Shown: piece after piece, positions 36,045 through 45,375 of the stretch
Layout: the number at the start of each line of letters is the position of its first letter
How positions within the stretch are numbered: position 1 is the first letter of the stretch
Source: Sphingomonas sanguinis
GTDB taxonomy: Bacteria > Pseudomonadota > Alphaproteobacteria > Sphingomonadales > Sphingomonadaceae
Assembly: GCF_019297835.1 (NCBI RefSeq)
Contig: NZ_CP079203.1
Coordinates: 1,833,001-1,897,000 of the forward strand
DNA: 64,000 nt
Reading direction: 5' to 3'
Notes under the pieces: generated by a model
What the model saw: the letters and a program-made list of their open reading frames with translations, nothing else
Database searches by the model: none
Told to the model about the DNA's origin: nothing
Translations under genes and position numbers: made by a program

Positions 36045-37268
36045 CGCCCCCTTGCGGCGCCAGAATGGCCGTGTGCTGCCGGATTGCAACACGCCGCGCC
36101 GGAACAGCCGCGCGCCCAGCGTCACGAACAACGCCACCCACAGCGCCTGCCACGCCAGCGCCACCGCATGCGGCCAGAGCGTATCGCTCGCGGCCGCCAC
36201 GCCCGCCATCGCAAAGGGCGAGGAGAGCGGAAACACCTCGGCGACCAGCGCCAACCAGCTACCCGGCTGCGACAAGCCGCTCAGCGTCAGGGTGAACATG
36301 CCGACCTGGACGATGGTGATGGGCAGCGAGAGCATCTGGATCTCGCGCATGGTCGAGGCCTGCGCCCCAATGGTCAGGAACACCGAGCCGAGCAGCAGAT
36401 AGGCCATGGTAAAATAGGTGACGAACAGCACTGTGAACATCGGCAGGCCGATCGCAGGCGACAATTCGCCGACCATTCCGGCAAAGGCGGGCGGCAACAG
36501 GCTCGCCACCTGACCGAGCACCGTGCCCCAGAAGGTGATGAACAGCACCGCGACCCCGAACATGCCCAGCAGCTTGCCCAGGAACACCGCCTCCAGCGGC
36601 ACGGCGGCGGCGAGCACCTCGATCACCTTGTTCGACCGCTCCTCGGCCATGGTACCGACCACCTGCCCCGCCAGGAACAGGGTCAGGAAGAAGACGCCGA
36701 ACACCGCCAGGAACGCGGTCTGGTTCTGCCCGCCCAGCGTCGCGCGCTGCCGCGAGAAGGGCCGTTTCTGCGGCGTCACCTTGGGCAGTTCGCCGCCCAG
36801 CCGCTCGGCCGAAAGCGCACCCCCGGCCAGCACCGCCAGATAGTCCGCCGCCCGCGCACCCCGCGCACCATAGAGGATCGTCGGCCGATCAAGCGGGCCG
36901 TAGAGCACGGCGGTCGCATCATAGTCGGGCGACTCGAACGCGGCGCGTGCCTGCGCCGCCGGATCGCGCGCGGGGGGCAGCGTCACCAACTCGGGTGGCT
37001 CCTCGTCGCGGCGGAAGATGGTGCGCGACTGGCGATCCGCATCGACAAAGGCTTGGGCGACCGTGCCGGGCACGATCGCGACGATGCGTACCCGGTCGGT
37101 GCCATGGTCCGCCGCCTGCGCCGCGCCCATCGCGCCGATGGTGCTGAACGCCACCATGATGAGCGGCGCGAACAGGAACAGCAAGAAGATCGGGGTATAG
37201 ACGGTCGCGATGAAATCGCGCCGCGCGATGGTCAGGGTCTGGCGGATCAACCGGCGGGTCGGGCTCAT
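36042..37268 (-). CDS. ABC transporter permease, ABC-2/NatB type
   Basis: A 408-aa membrane subunit. One hydrophobic segment near residues 23-50, a large periplasmic domain (about 55-180), then five to six helices, as in sodium-efflux NatB or ABC-2 permeases. Its ATG overlaps the ATPase gene stop (ATGA). Together they form an exporter; substrate not predictable. Confidence 0.88.
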   Translation of the reverse strand: MSPTRRLIRQTLTIARRDFIATVYTPIFLLFLFAPLIMVAFSTIGAMGAAQAADHGTDRVRIVAIVPGTVAQAFVDADRQSRTIFRRDEEPPELVTLPPARDPAAQARAAFESPDYDATAVLYGPLDRPTILYGARGARAADYLAVLAGGALSAERLGGELPKVTPQKRPFSRQRATLGGQNQTAFLAVFGVFFLTLFLAGQVVGTMAEERSNKVIEVLAAAVPLEAVFLGKLLGMFGVAVLFITFWGTVLGQVASLLPPAFAGMVGELSPAIGLPMFTVLFVTYFTMAYLLLGSVFLTIGAQASTMREIQMLSLPITIVQVGMFTLTLSGLSQPGSWLALVAEVFPLSSPFAMAGVAAASDTLWPHAVALAWQALWVALFVTLGARLFRRGVLQSGSTRPFWRRKGA

Positions 37269-38185
37269 GCCGCCATCTCCTGTTGCGCCTGTTCGCCGAC
37301 GATGCGGACAAAGGCTTCGTGAAGGCTGGGACGCTCGATCGAAAGGTTCAGGATGCCCGCCCCCGCCGCCAGAAGGCGGCCCAGCAACGGCTCGATCCCG
37401 TCTTCCGGCAGCGGGAAGTGCCAGTCCGCGCCGTCACGCACCGCGTCGGCGGGCAGCAGCGCGGGCGTCACCCGGTCCGGGTCACGCGGGCGATAGCGGA
37501 CCCGCGCGGTCAGCGTGCTGCGCGCCTCGTCCACCGTGCCCTCGAAGCGGCGACACCCGCCCGCGATGATGGCGAGGCGATCGCACAACCGCTCGGCATG
37601 GGCCATGACGTGGGTGGAGAACAGGATCGTCGCCCCCCGGTCGCGCTCGCCGAGAATCAGCGCCTCCAGCCGTTCCTGATTGACCGGGTCCAGCCCCGAA
37701 AACGGCTCGTCCAGCACCAGCAGCTTCGGGCGGTGGACGACCGAGCCGAGCAGCTGGACCAGCTGTGCCATCCCCTTGGACAATTTGCGGATCTTGCTGT
37801 CGGCGGCATGGCCCAGGCCCGCCTGCTCGAGCAGCTCGTTGGCCCGCGCACGGCCCGTCTTCCAGTCCAACCCACGCAGCGAGCCCATGAAGGCGATCGC
37901 CTCGCGCGCCTTCATCGCCGGGTACAGGCCACGCTCCTCGGGCAGATAGCCGACCAGATCGCTGGCGTCGCGCGGGTGGGCATGGCCCAGCAGGCTGCGC
38001 TCCCCCTCATCGGGTTCGATGATGCCCAACAGCATCCGAAGCGTCGTCGTCTTGCCCGCGCCATTGGGGCCGAGCACCCCGTACACCGCACCCGCCGGCA
38101 CGGCGATGTCGACGCCGTCGACGACACGCCGGTCGCCGAAGCGTTTGGCGAGGCCCGAGGCGCTGACCGCCCACTGATTATCCAC
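37265..38185 (-). CDS. ABC transporter ATP-binding protein, NatA type
   Basis: A 306-aa cytoplasmic ATPase. Walker A GPNGAGKTT (near 40), signature LSKGMAQ (near 134), Walker B KLLVLDEPFSGLDP (near 155) and switch His in FSTHVMAHAE are intact. The C-terminal 90 residues form the extra domain typical of NatA/CcmA-like exporters. It overlaps the permease gene; promoter must lie in the 41-base spacer with queG. Confidence 0.93.
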   Translation of the reverse strand: MDNQWAVSASGLAKRFGDRRVVDGVDIAVPAGAVYGVLGPNGAGKTTTLRMLLGIIEPDEGERSLLGHAHPRDASDLVGYLPEERGLYPAMKAREAIAFMGSLRGLDWKTGRARANELLEQAGLGHAADSKIRKLSKGMAQLVQLLGSVVHRPKLLVLDEPFSGLDPVNQERLEALILGERDRGATILFSTHVMAHAERLCDRLAIIAGGCRRFEGTVDEARSTLTARVRYRPRDPDRVTPALLPADAVRDGADWHFPLPEDGIEPLLGRLLAAGAGILNLSIERPSLHEAFVRIVGEQAQQEMAA

Positions 38186-38226
38186 GCAGATTGTCCCTCC
38201 CTGATCGCCTGTGGTAGCGGGCGTAT

Positions 38227-39276
38227 GTGGCGCAAGACAAGCTGGAAACCCGGATCAAGGCGAAGGCGGCCGAACTGGGCTTTGCCGCGATCGGCATCAC
38301 CCATGCCGATGCCGCACCCAAGACGGTCGAGCGGCTACACCAATGGCTCGCCGAGGGACGCCACGGATCGATGATCTGGATGGCCGACCGCGCGCATCAG
38401 CGGCAGAGCCCCGCCAGCCTGTGGCCCGAGGTGAGGAGCATCATCTCGCTCGGCGTCAGCTATGCCCCCGCCGAAGACCCGATGCGGCTGGCGGATCAGG
38501 GGCGGATCGGCCGTATTTCGGTCTATGCGCAGGGGGCGGATTATCACGATGTCGTGAAGCGCCAGCTGAAGGCGCTCGGGCGCTGGCTGGCGCAGGAGGC
38601 GGCGTGCGACCTGAAGGTTTTCGTCGACACCGCCCCAGTGATGGAAAAGCCGCTGGCCGAAGCGGCGGGGCTGGGCTGGCAGGGCAAGCACACCAATCTG
38701 GTCAGCCGCGATCATGGCAGCTGGCTGTTCCTCGGCGCAATCTACACCACGCTGGCGCTGGAGCCGGATGCGGTGGCGCGCGACACCTGCGGGCGCTGCG
38801 ACGCGTGCCAGCGGGCCTGCCCGACCGATGCTTTTCCGGCGCCGTACCAACTCGATGCGCGGCGCTGCATTTCCTATCTGACGATCGAACATGCCGGGCC
38901 GATCCCTGAGGAGTTCCGGGTCGCGATGGGCAACCGCATCTATGGCTGCGACGATTGTCTGGCGGTGTGCCCGTGGAACAAGTTCGCGGCGGCGGCGCAG
39001 GCGAACATGGCATTTCATCCGCGCGCCGAGCTGACCGCGCCGGAGCTGGGGGACTTGCTGTCGCTGGACGATGCCGCGTTCCGACAGGTGTTTTCAGGGT
39101 CGCCGATCAAGCGGATCGGGCGCAACCGGATGGTGCGCAACGCCGCGATCGCGGCGGGGAATAGCGGGGCGGCGGAGCTGGTGCCGGTGTTGCGGGGGTT
39201 GTTGGGGGATGATGACTCGGTGGTGGTCGAGGCGGTAGAGTGGGCTTTGGGGCGGCTTGGCGGGTCTATCGCCTAG
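38227..39276 (+). CDS. queG: Epoxyqueuosine reductase
   Basis: A 349-aa cobalamin and 4Fe-4S enzyme that makes queuosine from epoxyqueuosine at the wobble base of GUN tRNAs. Two ferredoxin-like clusters are visible: [12 protein letters not shown] (187-198) and CDDCLAVCP (240-248). A C-terminal HEAT-like repeat ([19 protein letters not shown]) is present. Start is GTG 38227. Confidence 0.94.
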   Translation: MAQDKLETRIKAKAAELGFAAIGITHADAAPKTVERLHQWLAEGRHGSMIWMADRAHQRQSPASLWPEVRSIISLGVSYAPAEDPMRLADQGRIGRISVYAQGADYHDVVKRQLKALGRWLAQEAACDLKVFVDTAPVMEKPLAEAAGLGWQGKHTNLVSRDHGSWLFLGAIYTTLALEPDAVARDTCGRCDACQRACPTDAFPAPYQLDARRCISYLTIEHAGPIPEEFRVAMGNRIYGCDDCLAVCPWNKFAAAAQANMAFHPRAELTAPELGDLLSLDDAAFRQVFSGSPIKRIGRNRMVRNAAIAAGNSGAAELVPVLRGLLGDDDSVVVEAVEWALGRLGGSIA

Positions 39277-39282
39277 CCCCCT

Positions 39283-39428
39283 GCCCTCCCCCATCCCCTC
39301 CCGCCTGCGGGAGGGGTGTGCCCAGCGGCACCTACGTGCGCTTCAACAAATCCTAACTTCGCGGTTTACGCTTAACGTTCGCCCAGCAACGCACCCCTCC
39401 CGCAGGCGGGAGGGGATGGGGGAGGGCA
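39283..39428. repeat. Paired CCTCCCGCCTGCGGGAGG palindromes
   Basis: Two palindromic cores in inverted orientation (near 39293 and 39400) separated by about 75 bases containing an AT-richer centre. It ends at GGTGTCTCACCGAG, also found beside the 44490 copy. Lies between convergent queG and era. Confidence 0.85.
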
Positions 39429-39459
39429 AAGGTGTCTCACCGAGCCCCAACCCCAAAAA

Positions 39460-40356
39460 TCAGTCCACCCAGTCCAACCCGATATCCTTGTAGACCGAAC
39501 GATCCTCGTCCCAGCCCGGCTTGACCTTCACATGCAGGTACAGGTGCACCTTCTGCCCGAGCAGCTCGGACAGCTGCGCCCGTGACCGTGCGCCGATTTC
39601 CTTGATCCGCGCGCCGTTCTTGCCCAGCACAATGGCGCGCTGGGTCGGGCGTTCGACCAGGATCTGCTGGTGGATCTCGACCGATCCGTCCTCGCGCTCC
39701 TTATAGGCCTCGGTTTCGACCGCGCTGGCGTAAGGCAGTTCGGCGTGAAGCTGGAGATAGAGCTGCTCGCGCGTCACCTCGGCGGCCAGCGCGCGCTCGG
39801 TCGCGTCTGAGACCTGATCCTCGGGGTAGTGCCACGGCCCCTCGGGCATCAGCGAGGCCAGCCGGGTCTTAAGCTGGGGCAAGCCATCCCCCGTCTGCGC
39901 CGAGATGAACCAGGTCTCGTCGAACTTCACGACCTCGTTCAGCTTTTCCGCATGGGTCAGCAGCCGCGCCTTGTCGGCGATGTCGACCTTGTTGAGGATC
40001 AGGTGCTTCGGCTCGGGCCGGTGGGCGATCGACTCGGCGATGGCATGGATCTTGGGGCCGATGCCGCCCTTGCCGTCGACGACCAGCGCCAGGATGTCGG
40101 CGCCCTCCGCGCCTTCCCAGGCGGCGGCGACCATCGCGCGGTCCAGGCGGCGCTTCGGCTCGAAGATGCCGGGCGTGTCGACCAGCAGGATCTGCGCCTC
40201 CCCCTCGATCGCGACGCCGAGCAGCTTGGCACGAGTCGTCTGCGCCTTGGGGCTGACGATCGCGACCTTCTGGCCGACCAGGGCATTGACGAGGGTGGAT
40301 TTGCCGGCATTGGGCGCGCCGACGACGGCCACGAGGCCGCAACGTTGTTCAGTCAT
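39460..40356 (-). CDS. era: GTPase Era
   Basis: A 298-aa GTPase that binds 16S rRNA 3' ends and helps 30S assembly. G1 GAPNAGKST (13-21), G3 DTPG, G4 NKVD and the C-terminal KH domain (LGKNGARIKEIGARSR) are present. Start 40356 (MTEQRCGLVAVVG) is family-like. In the same direction lie lepB-rnc about 0.5 kb upstream, the usual neighbours; a small gene and REP pair now separate them. Confidence 0.96.
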   Translation of the reverse strand: MTEQRCGLVAVVGAPNAGKSTLVNALVGQKVAIVSPKAQTTRAKLLGVAIEGEAQILLVDTPGIFEPKRRLDRAMVAAAWEGAEGADILALVVDGKGGIGPKIHAIAESIAHRPEPKHLILNKVDIADKARLLTHAEKLNEVVKFDETWFISAQTGDGLPQLKTRLASLMPEGPWHYPEDQVSDATERALAAEVTREQLYLQLHAELPYASAVETEAYKEREDGSVEIHQQILVERPTQRAIVLGKNGARIKEIGARSRAQLSELLGQKVHLYLHVKVKPGWDEDRSVYKDIGLDWVD

Positions 40357-40494
40357 GACAGCCAGCGGTACAGGTCCCGCCCCCTTCCCGCAACGGTCCG
40401 CCCACATGGAGAGAATGTAATGGTCGGATCACGGAACGGCCACCGCCCCGCGCGCATTTTTCCGGCCACGATTTCGCGTGATAGGAGAGACGTT

Positions 40495-40716
40495 ATGAAG
40501 ACCCTTCTCACCGCCCTGTCGGCCGCCGCGCTGTTGACCGTCGCCGGCCCCGCCTCGGCCAAGGGTTGCCTGAAGGGCGCAGCCGTGGGCGGCGTCGGCG
40601 GGCATTTCGTCGGCAAGGGCCATGCGGTGCTGGGGGCCGCCGCGGGCTGCGCCATCGGCCATCACCGGGCGAAGGTGCAGGCCAAGAAGGAAGCGGCGGC
40701 CGCCAAGGGGCGGTGA
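40495..40716 (+). CDS. Small secreted glycine-zipper protein
   Basis: A 73-aa protein with a signal peptide (MKTLLTALSAAALLTVAGPASA) and a glycine-rich segment (GAAVGGVGGHFVGKGHAVLGAAAGC) containing two Cys, followed by a basic KVQAKKEAAAAKGR tail. The pattern resembles glycine-zipper 2TM envelope proteins. A TAGGAGA site precedes ATG. It lies between era and rnc on the opposite strand. Confidence 0.78.
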   Translation: MKTLLTALSAAALLTVAGPASAKGCLKGAAVGGVGGHFVGKGHAVLGAAAGCAIGHHRAKVQAKKEAAAAKGR

Positions 40717-40741
40717 CTCCGGTGACTGGGCGAGGTCGGGG

Positions 40742-40836
40742 CGTAGCCTTCGACTTCGCTCAGGTTGAACGGCTGTTGTAAATGACAGTCAAAGGGCGAA
40801 ACCTCCGTTCCGCCTGAGCGAAGTCGAAGGCCACGC
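40742..40836. repeat. REP-like inverted pair between rnc and a convergent small gene
   Basis: CCTTCGACTTCGCTCAGG at 40746 and CCTGAGCGAAGTCGAAGG at 40815 face each other over about 50 bases. Confidence 0.9.
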
Positions 40837-40845
40837 CCCCCCTTC

Positions 40846-41511
40846 TCAAGCCTTCAACTTCGCCAGCATCGCCTTCGCGGCCGCCGTCTCGGCTTCCTGC
40901 TTGTTGGCCCCCGTCGCCGTCACTTCCGCGGTGCGGCCGATCCGCACCGCGACAGTGAAACGCGGCGCATGGTGCGGCCCCGAACGGTCGACCACCACAT
41001 ATTCGGGCGCCTTGCGATTATGCGCGGCCGCCCATTCCTGAAGCGCCGACTTCGGATGCTGCGGGGCTTTCCCCTGCGAATGCACCCGGTCGCCCCACGC
41101 CTTGCGGATGAAGGCGCGCGCCGCTTCGAGCCCCGCCTCGCGATACCAGGCGCCGATCAGTGCTTCCATCACGTCGCCCAGCACATTGTCGCTATCCGAG
41201 GCGCCGTCGTCGCGCGCCTGCTTGCCCAGCCGCAGATGCTCGCGCACGCCCAGGTCGCGCGCGACATCGGCGCAGACCGCGCCCGTCACCAACGAGTTGA
41301 GACGGCGCGACAACTGCCCCTCGGGCTCGGCGGGGAACTGCTCCCACAGCCATTCGGCCATGATCAGCCCCAGCACCCGGTCGCCCAGAAACTCCAGCCG
41401 CTCGTAATTCTCGGCGGCCTGGCTGCCATGGGTCAACGCGCGGTGGAAGGGAGTCGCATCGCTCGGCGCGCGACCCAGTATCCCGGCGAGCCAGTCATCG
41501 ACGGCGCTCAA
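40846..41511 (-). CDS. rnc: Ribonuclease III
   Basis: A 221-aa dsRNA endonuclease for rRNA and mRNA processing. The signature ERLEFLGDRVLG (near 40) holds acidic metal ligands; a second acidic motif is NVLGDVMEALIGA; the C-terminal dsRNA-binding domain begins PKSALQEWAAAHN. I chose TTG 41511, which overlaps the lepB stop (TTGA) and has a GGAGAAGG site; the in-frame ATG 41571 would bury the start in lepB and add a non-family N-terminus. Confidence 0.94.
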   Translation of the reverse strand: MSAVDDWLAGILGRAPSDATPFHRALTHGSQAAENYERLEFLGDRVLGLIMAEWLWEQFPAEPEGQLSRRLNSLVTGAVCADVARDLGVREHLRLGKQARDDGASDSDNVLGDVMEALIGAWYREAGLEAARAFIRKAWGDRVHSQGKAPQHPKSALQEWAAAHNRKAPEYVVVDRSGPHHAPRFTVAVRIGRTAEVTATGANKQEAETAAAKAMLAKLKA

Positions 41512-42326
41512 AACCCTTCTCCGATCCGGTTCCAGCGCGCGGCCGACACCCAGGTCCAGGGCTTGATCCATTCGGCCGAGCCGTCGGTCGAGAAGAAGGT
41601 CACGGCGGCGCGGCCCTCCAGCCGGTTCATCGGGATCATGCCCATGCCGCGCGGCGGGGCAAAACGGCTATCCGCCGAGTCGTCGCGATTGTCGCCCATC
41701 AGGAAGACGTGATCGGCAGGCACGGTATAGATGCCGGTATCGTCGGCCTCGGGGAAATTGCCCTGGTCGAGCACGTCATAGCTCTTGCCGTTCGGCAGCG
41801 TCTCGCGGAACCGGGGATAGCGGCACACCGGCTGGCCGGAGACGGTGTCTAGGAACGGCCCGCACTTGTTCGCGTCGAAATTGGGGGTCAGTGGCAGGAT
41901 GAAGTCGGCGATCCGCTGCTTCGGGATGGCGCGCCCGTTCAGGATGACCTGACCATTCGTCACTTGGATCGTGTCGCCGGGCAGGCCGATCACCCGCTTG
42001 ATGACGTCATGGTCGTCCGGCTCGGGCGAGCGGAACACCACCACATCGCCGCGTGCCGGGTCGCGCCCCAGGATACGGCCGGGCAGCAGCGGCAGGCCGA
42101 AGGGGAAAGACCAGCGCGAATAGCCGTAATTCCACTTGGTCACGAACAGATAGTCGCCGATCAGCAGACGCGGCAGCATCGATTCCGACGGGATCACGAA
42201 GGACGTGACGATCAGGCTGCGCAGGATGAAGACGAACAGCGCCAGCTTCAGGAAGAAACGCAACGTGTCCTTCGTCTCCGACTTCTCCGGCGACGTTTCA
42301 GGTGATTTTTGCGGGGTGTCGGCCAT
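41508..42326 (-). CDS. lepB: Signal peptidase I
   Basis: A 272-aa membrane protease that removes signal peptides. One N-terminal helix (LFVFILRSLIVTSFVI) precedes the catalytic Ser in PSESMLP (near 48); Lys is in DVIKRVIGLPGD (near 109), and GDNRDDSADSR is the box E motif. Two Cys (near 157 and 167) sit in the periplasmic cap. Start 42326 (MADTPQKS). Confidence 0.96.
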   Translation of the reverse strand: MADTPQKSPETSPEKSETKDTLRFFLKLALFVFILRSLIVTSFVIPSESMLPRLLIGDYLFVTKWNYGYSRWSFPFGLPLLPGRILGRDPARGDVVVFRSPEPDDHDVIKRVIGLPGDTIQVTNGQVILNGRAIPKQRIADFILPLTPNFDANKCGPFLDTVSGQPVCRYPRFRETLPNGKSYDVLDQGNFPEADDTGIYTVPADHVFLMGDNRDDSADSRFAPPRGMGMIPMNRLEGRAAVTFFSTDGSAEWIKPWTWVSAARWNRIGEGF

Positions 42327-42452
42327 CGCGTCGGGTTCGCGCAAGCCGCCCCCGTCGTCAAGTGTCGCCAGCGGGCGGCCCGGCCTCTTTCCCTCCCCTC
42401 TGGGCAGCTTTAGGGGAACCGCCCTTCTCTTCATCGGTACATCCCTTCACCC

Positions 42453-43058
42453 ATGACCGATTTCATCCTCAACCTCATCGCCTGGGGCGGCTATTTCGGT
42501 ATCTTCCTGCTGATGGCGCTGGAAAATATCGTGCCGCCCATCCCATCCGAGGTCATTATGGGCCTGGGCGGCATGGCGGTCGCGCGCGGCGACATGGCGA
42601 TGGTCCCGCTGATCCTGTGGGGTACGGCAGGCACGACAATCGGCAATTACGCCTGGTACGCGGTCGGCCGATATATCGGCTATGAGCGGTTCCGCCCCTT
42701 CGTTGACAAATATGGCCGCTGGCTGACGATGGAGTGGCGCGATGTCGAGCGGTTGCACCTGTTCTTCGTGCGGCATGGCGGATGGGTGGTGTTCGTCTTC
42801 CGCTTCATGCCCGCCTTTCGCACGATGATCTCGCTTCCCGCCGGGATCACGCGGATGCCGCTGGCCAAGTTCCTGATCTGGACCTTTGCGGGTAGCACGA
42901 TCTGGAACGCGATCCTCGCCTATGCGGGCCTGTGGCTGGGTGCCAATTTCGAGGCGATCAACCGCTATGTCGGCCCCGCCGCGATCGCGATGACCGTGCT
43001 GATGGTCGGCGGCTATCTCTGGCGCGTCTTCACTTGGAAGCCGCGCAGCGAACGATAG
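42453..43058 (+). CDS. DedA family membrane protein
   Basis: A 201-aa protein of the DedA/SNARE-associated family, implicated in undecaprenyl-phosphate or phospholipid flipping. Helical re-entrant region ENIVPPIPSEVIMGLGG (near 24) and the signature VFRFMPAFRTMISLPAG (near 115) with two Arg are seen, plus four to five helices. Divergent from lepB by 126 bases. Confidence 0.93.
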   Translation: MTDFILNLIAWGGYFGIFLLMALENIVPPIPSEVIMGLGGMAVARGDMAMVPLILWGTAGTTIGNYAWYAVGRYIGYERFRPFVDKYGRWLTMEWRDVERLHLFFVRHGGWVVFVFRFMPAFRTMISLPAGITRMPLAKFLIWTFAGSTIWNAILAYAGLWLGANFEAINRYVGPAAIAMTVLMVGGYLWRVFTWKPRSER

Positions 43059-43071
43059 GCAGGCCCGGCGT

Positions 43072-43371
43072 CTAGTTGGCCTCGGAGGCGCCGCTCTCGG
43101 CTGGCCGCGCTTTCATGAAGAGCCACGCCATCACCATAATGCTTGTCGCCATGGCGGCCGTCCAGAGCCAAAATGGCGGGCCATCGGACAAGCGGATCCG
43201 CATGACCATGTAGACGGTCAGGATCGGAAAGGTGATTATAAAACCTTGCCACCGCGACATGATCAGCGGCGCGCCACAGCCCGAGCAAGCAAAGACCTTT
43301 CCGATGCCGGACTGGGTTTGCCGGAACGGCACTCGGGTGCCGCAATGGGGGCATGTCGGACCCAATGCCAT
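43072..43371 (-). CDS. Zinc-ribbon protein with two membrane helices
   Basis: A 99-aa protein with a four-Cys zinc ribbon (CPHC at residue 7, CSGC near 29) followed by two hydrophobic helices (GFIITFPILTVYMVM, FWLWTAAMATSIMVMAWLF). Family unknown. Convergent with the DedA gene, only 13 bases apart. Confidence 0.78.
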   Translation of the reverse strand: MALGPTCPHCGTRVPFRQTQSGIGKVFACSGCGAPLIMSRWQGFIITFPILTVYMVMRIRLSDGPPFWLWTAAMATSIMVMAWLFMKARPAESGASEAN

Positions 43372-43433
43372 GAAGACGCTCCAAATCCCGCCGCCTAGAG
43401 AGTATCAGGCCATGACGACCAATTCGTCAATCG

Positions 43434-44312
43434 TCATGCCCGTGGATGTGCGGTACGATAGATGTCGAGCAGATGCGCGGCGTCGACCGCCGTATAGATC
43501 TGCGTCGAGCTGAGGCTGGCATGGCCCAGCAGTTCCTGTAGCTGGCGCAAATCCGCCCCCCGCCCCAGCAGATGCGTGGCGAAGCTGTGGCGAAGCGCAT
43601 GTGGCGTCGTCCGTCCGCTCAGCCCCAATCGCTCGCGCGCGCCCTGCACCGCGCGGCGAATGATCGCGGGCGATAGCGGCCCGCCCTTCGCCCCCCGGAA
43701 CAGCGGCTCGCCGGGGGTGAGCGGATAGGGCGTCTGGCGAACATAGTCCTCGATCGCGGTCCGCAGCTCGGGAAGCAGCGGCACCATCCGCGTCTTGCCG
43801 CGCTTGCCCAACACGCGAAGCGTTTCCCCCAGGGGAAGGATGTCGGCAGACAGCGCCATGGCCTCGCCGATGCGCAAGCCAGCGCCGTAGAGCAGCAGCA
43901 ACACTGCCCAGTCCCGCGCCGCGATCCACGGCTCGGCGGCGTTCTCCGCCATGTCCTCGCCCAGCGCCATGATGTCGGCGGGGGACTGCGGGCGCGGAAT
44001 GCTACGCTTGCGGCGTGGGCCTTTGAGAGGGGGCGGCTCTACCCCGGCCCAGTGGAGGAAGGTCCGTACCGCCGATAATTCCCGCGCGGTCGAGGCGGCG
44101 GTCAGCCCCTCCCCGCGACGCGCGGCCAGGAACGCGCGCAGGTCTGCCGCCGTGACGCGGGCCAGGGTCGCCCCGTCCACGGCCTCACCCCAATGCGCAG
44201 ACAGGAACCCGCAGAGCCGTTCCGCCGTCGCGACATAGGCGCGCACCGTATGGTCGGAGCGGCGTAGGTCGACCGTCAGGTGGCGGTAATAATCGGCGAT
44301 CAGCGCGGTCAT
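43434..44312 (-). CDS. xerC: Tyrosine recombinase XerC
   Basis: A 292-aa site-specific recombinase resolving chromosome dimers at dif. The N-terminal SAM-like domain (HTVRAYVATAERLCGFL) precedes catalytic Arg (GAGLRIGEA), Lys (LGKRGKTR), HxxR (HALRHSFATH), His (LGHASL) and Tyr in STQIYTAVDA. Size and lack of neighbours of mobile type favour host XerC over an integrase. Confidence 0.92.
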   Translation of the reverse strand: MTALIADYYRHLTVDLRRSDHTVRAYVATAERLCGFLSAHWGEAVDGATLARVTAADLRAFLAARRGEGLTAASTARELSAVRTFLHWAGVEPPPLKGPRRKRSIPRPQSPADIMALGEDMAENAAEPWIAARDWAVLLLLYGAGLRIGEAMALSADILPLGETLRVLGKRGKTRMVPLLPELRTAIEDYVRQTPYPLTPGEPLFRGAKGGPLSPAIIRRAVQGARERLGLSGRTTPHALRHSFATHLLGRGADLRQLQELLGHASLSSTQIYTAVDAAHLLDIYRTAHPRA

Positions 44313-44360
44313 GGGGCGGGTTTAGCCCAACACCGAACCCGATTGAACCATTCCCGCCCT

Positions 44361-44605
44361 CCGTTCAGCCTGAGCGAAGTCGAAGGCTACGCTGCGACCT
44401 TCGTCTAAAGCCTGCGGCACCGAATTCCCTTGGCCTTCGACTTCGCTCAGGCTGAACGGAGGTGAGGATAGGCCGGCTTCACCTCTTGCCGCTCCCCTCC
44501 CGCAGGCGGGAGGGGATGGGGGAGGGCCACGGTGTCTCACCGAGCGCTCGGCTTGTGGCCCTCGCCCCTCCCCAATTCCTCCCCCTGCCGGGAGAGGGGC
44601 TTTGC
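44361..44605. repeat. REP-like pair plus CCTCCCGC palindrome pair in the adk-xerC gap
   Basis: The 371-base gap 44313-44683 holds no credible gene. It carries CTGAGCGAAGTCGAAG (44361-44392) facing CTTCGACTTCGCTCAG (44431-44461), then CTCCCGCAGGCGGGAG (near 44496) and a CCTCCCCCTGCCGGGAGAGG unit (near 44578) framing GGTGTCTCACCGAG. Here rpsM-rpsK-rpoA-rplQ would be expected after adk. Confidence 0.88.
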
Positions 44606-44683
44606 GTACGGCTCCGCGCCCACCCGGAACGAAAAGAGGCGCTTCCTTTCGGAAACGCCTCTCTTCAAACACTCTGGTTCGGA

Positions 44684-45337
44684 TCAGCGATCGAGGATCG
44701 CATCGATCCCCGCCCCGACCGCATCCATCACCGCCATGCCATCGACCCGCGTCACGATGCCGCGCGCTTCATAGATCGGCAGGATCGGCGCGGTCTTGGC
44801 GCGATATTCGGCCATACGCGTCCGCACCGTCTCGGCATTGTCGTCGGGGCGACGCTTGAACTCGGTCGAACCGCAGACGTCGCAGACGCCCTCGACTTGG
44901 GTCGGCTTGAAGCTGTCGTGATAACCCGCCCCGCACGATGCGCAGGTGAAGCGGCCGGTGATGCGCTCGACCAGCGCGTCCTCGTCGACCGCCAGCTCGA
45001 TGACGTGATCGAGCGACTTGCCGCGCTCGGCAAGCAGCACGTCCAGTGCCTCCGCCTGCGCTTCGGTCCGGGGATAGCCGTCGAAGATCGCGCCGCCTTC
45101 CGCCTCAGCGGCGTCCAGCCGCTCGCCGATCAGGGCCGAGACGATCGCGTCCGACACCAGTTCGCCCGCGTCCATCACCGCCTTGGCCTGAAGGCCGACG
45201 GGGGTGCCCGCCTTGACCGCTGCGCGCAGCATGTCGCCGGTCGACAGCTGCACCATGCCGCGATTGGCCACCAGCCGCTGCGCCTGGGTTCCCTTGCCCG
45301 CGCCCGGCGGCCCCAGCAGGATGATGTTCACGCCCAC
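44684..45337 (-). CDS. adk: Adenylate kinase
   Basis: A 217-aa enzyme converting AMP plus ATP to two ADP. The P-loop GPPGAGKGT (about 9-17) and a long-form LID with a Cys4 zinc site (CASCGAGYH ... CDVCGS) are seen. It follows secY by 38 bases and should be cotranscribed with it, as in most alphaproteobacteria. Confidence 0.97.
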   Translation of the reverse strand: MGVNIILLGPPGAGKGTQAQRLVANRGMVQLSTGDMLRAAVKAGTPVGLQAKAVMDAGELVSDAIVSALIGERLDAAEAEGGAIFDGYPRTEAQAEALDVLLAERGKSLDHVIELAVDEDALVERITGRFTCASCGAGYHDSFKPTQVEGVCDVCGSTEFKRRPDDNAETVRTRMAEYRAKTAPILPIYEARGIVTRVDGMAVMDAVGAGIDAILDR

Positions 45338-45375
45338 GTCAATCTCCCCTCTTTACCCTGGCGATCCGCCCGCGC

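Noticed and set aside
43434-44312. Integrase of a genomic island
   Set aside because: Length and motif set fit host XerC, and no attachment repeats or tRNA boundary are seen.
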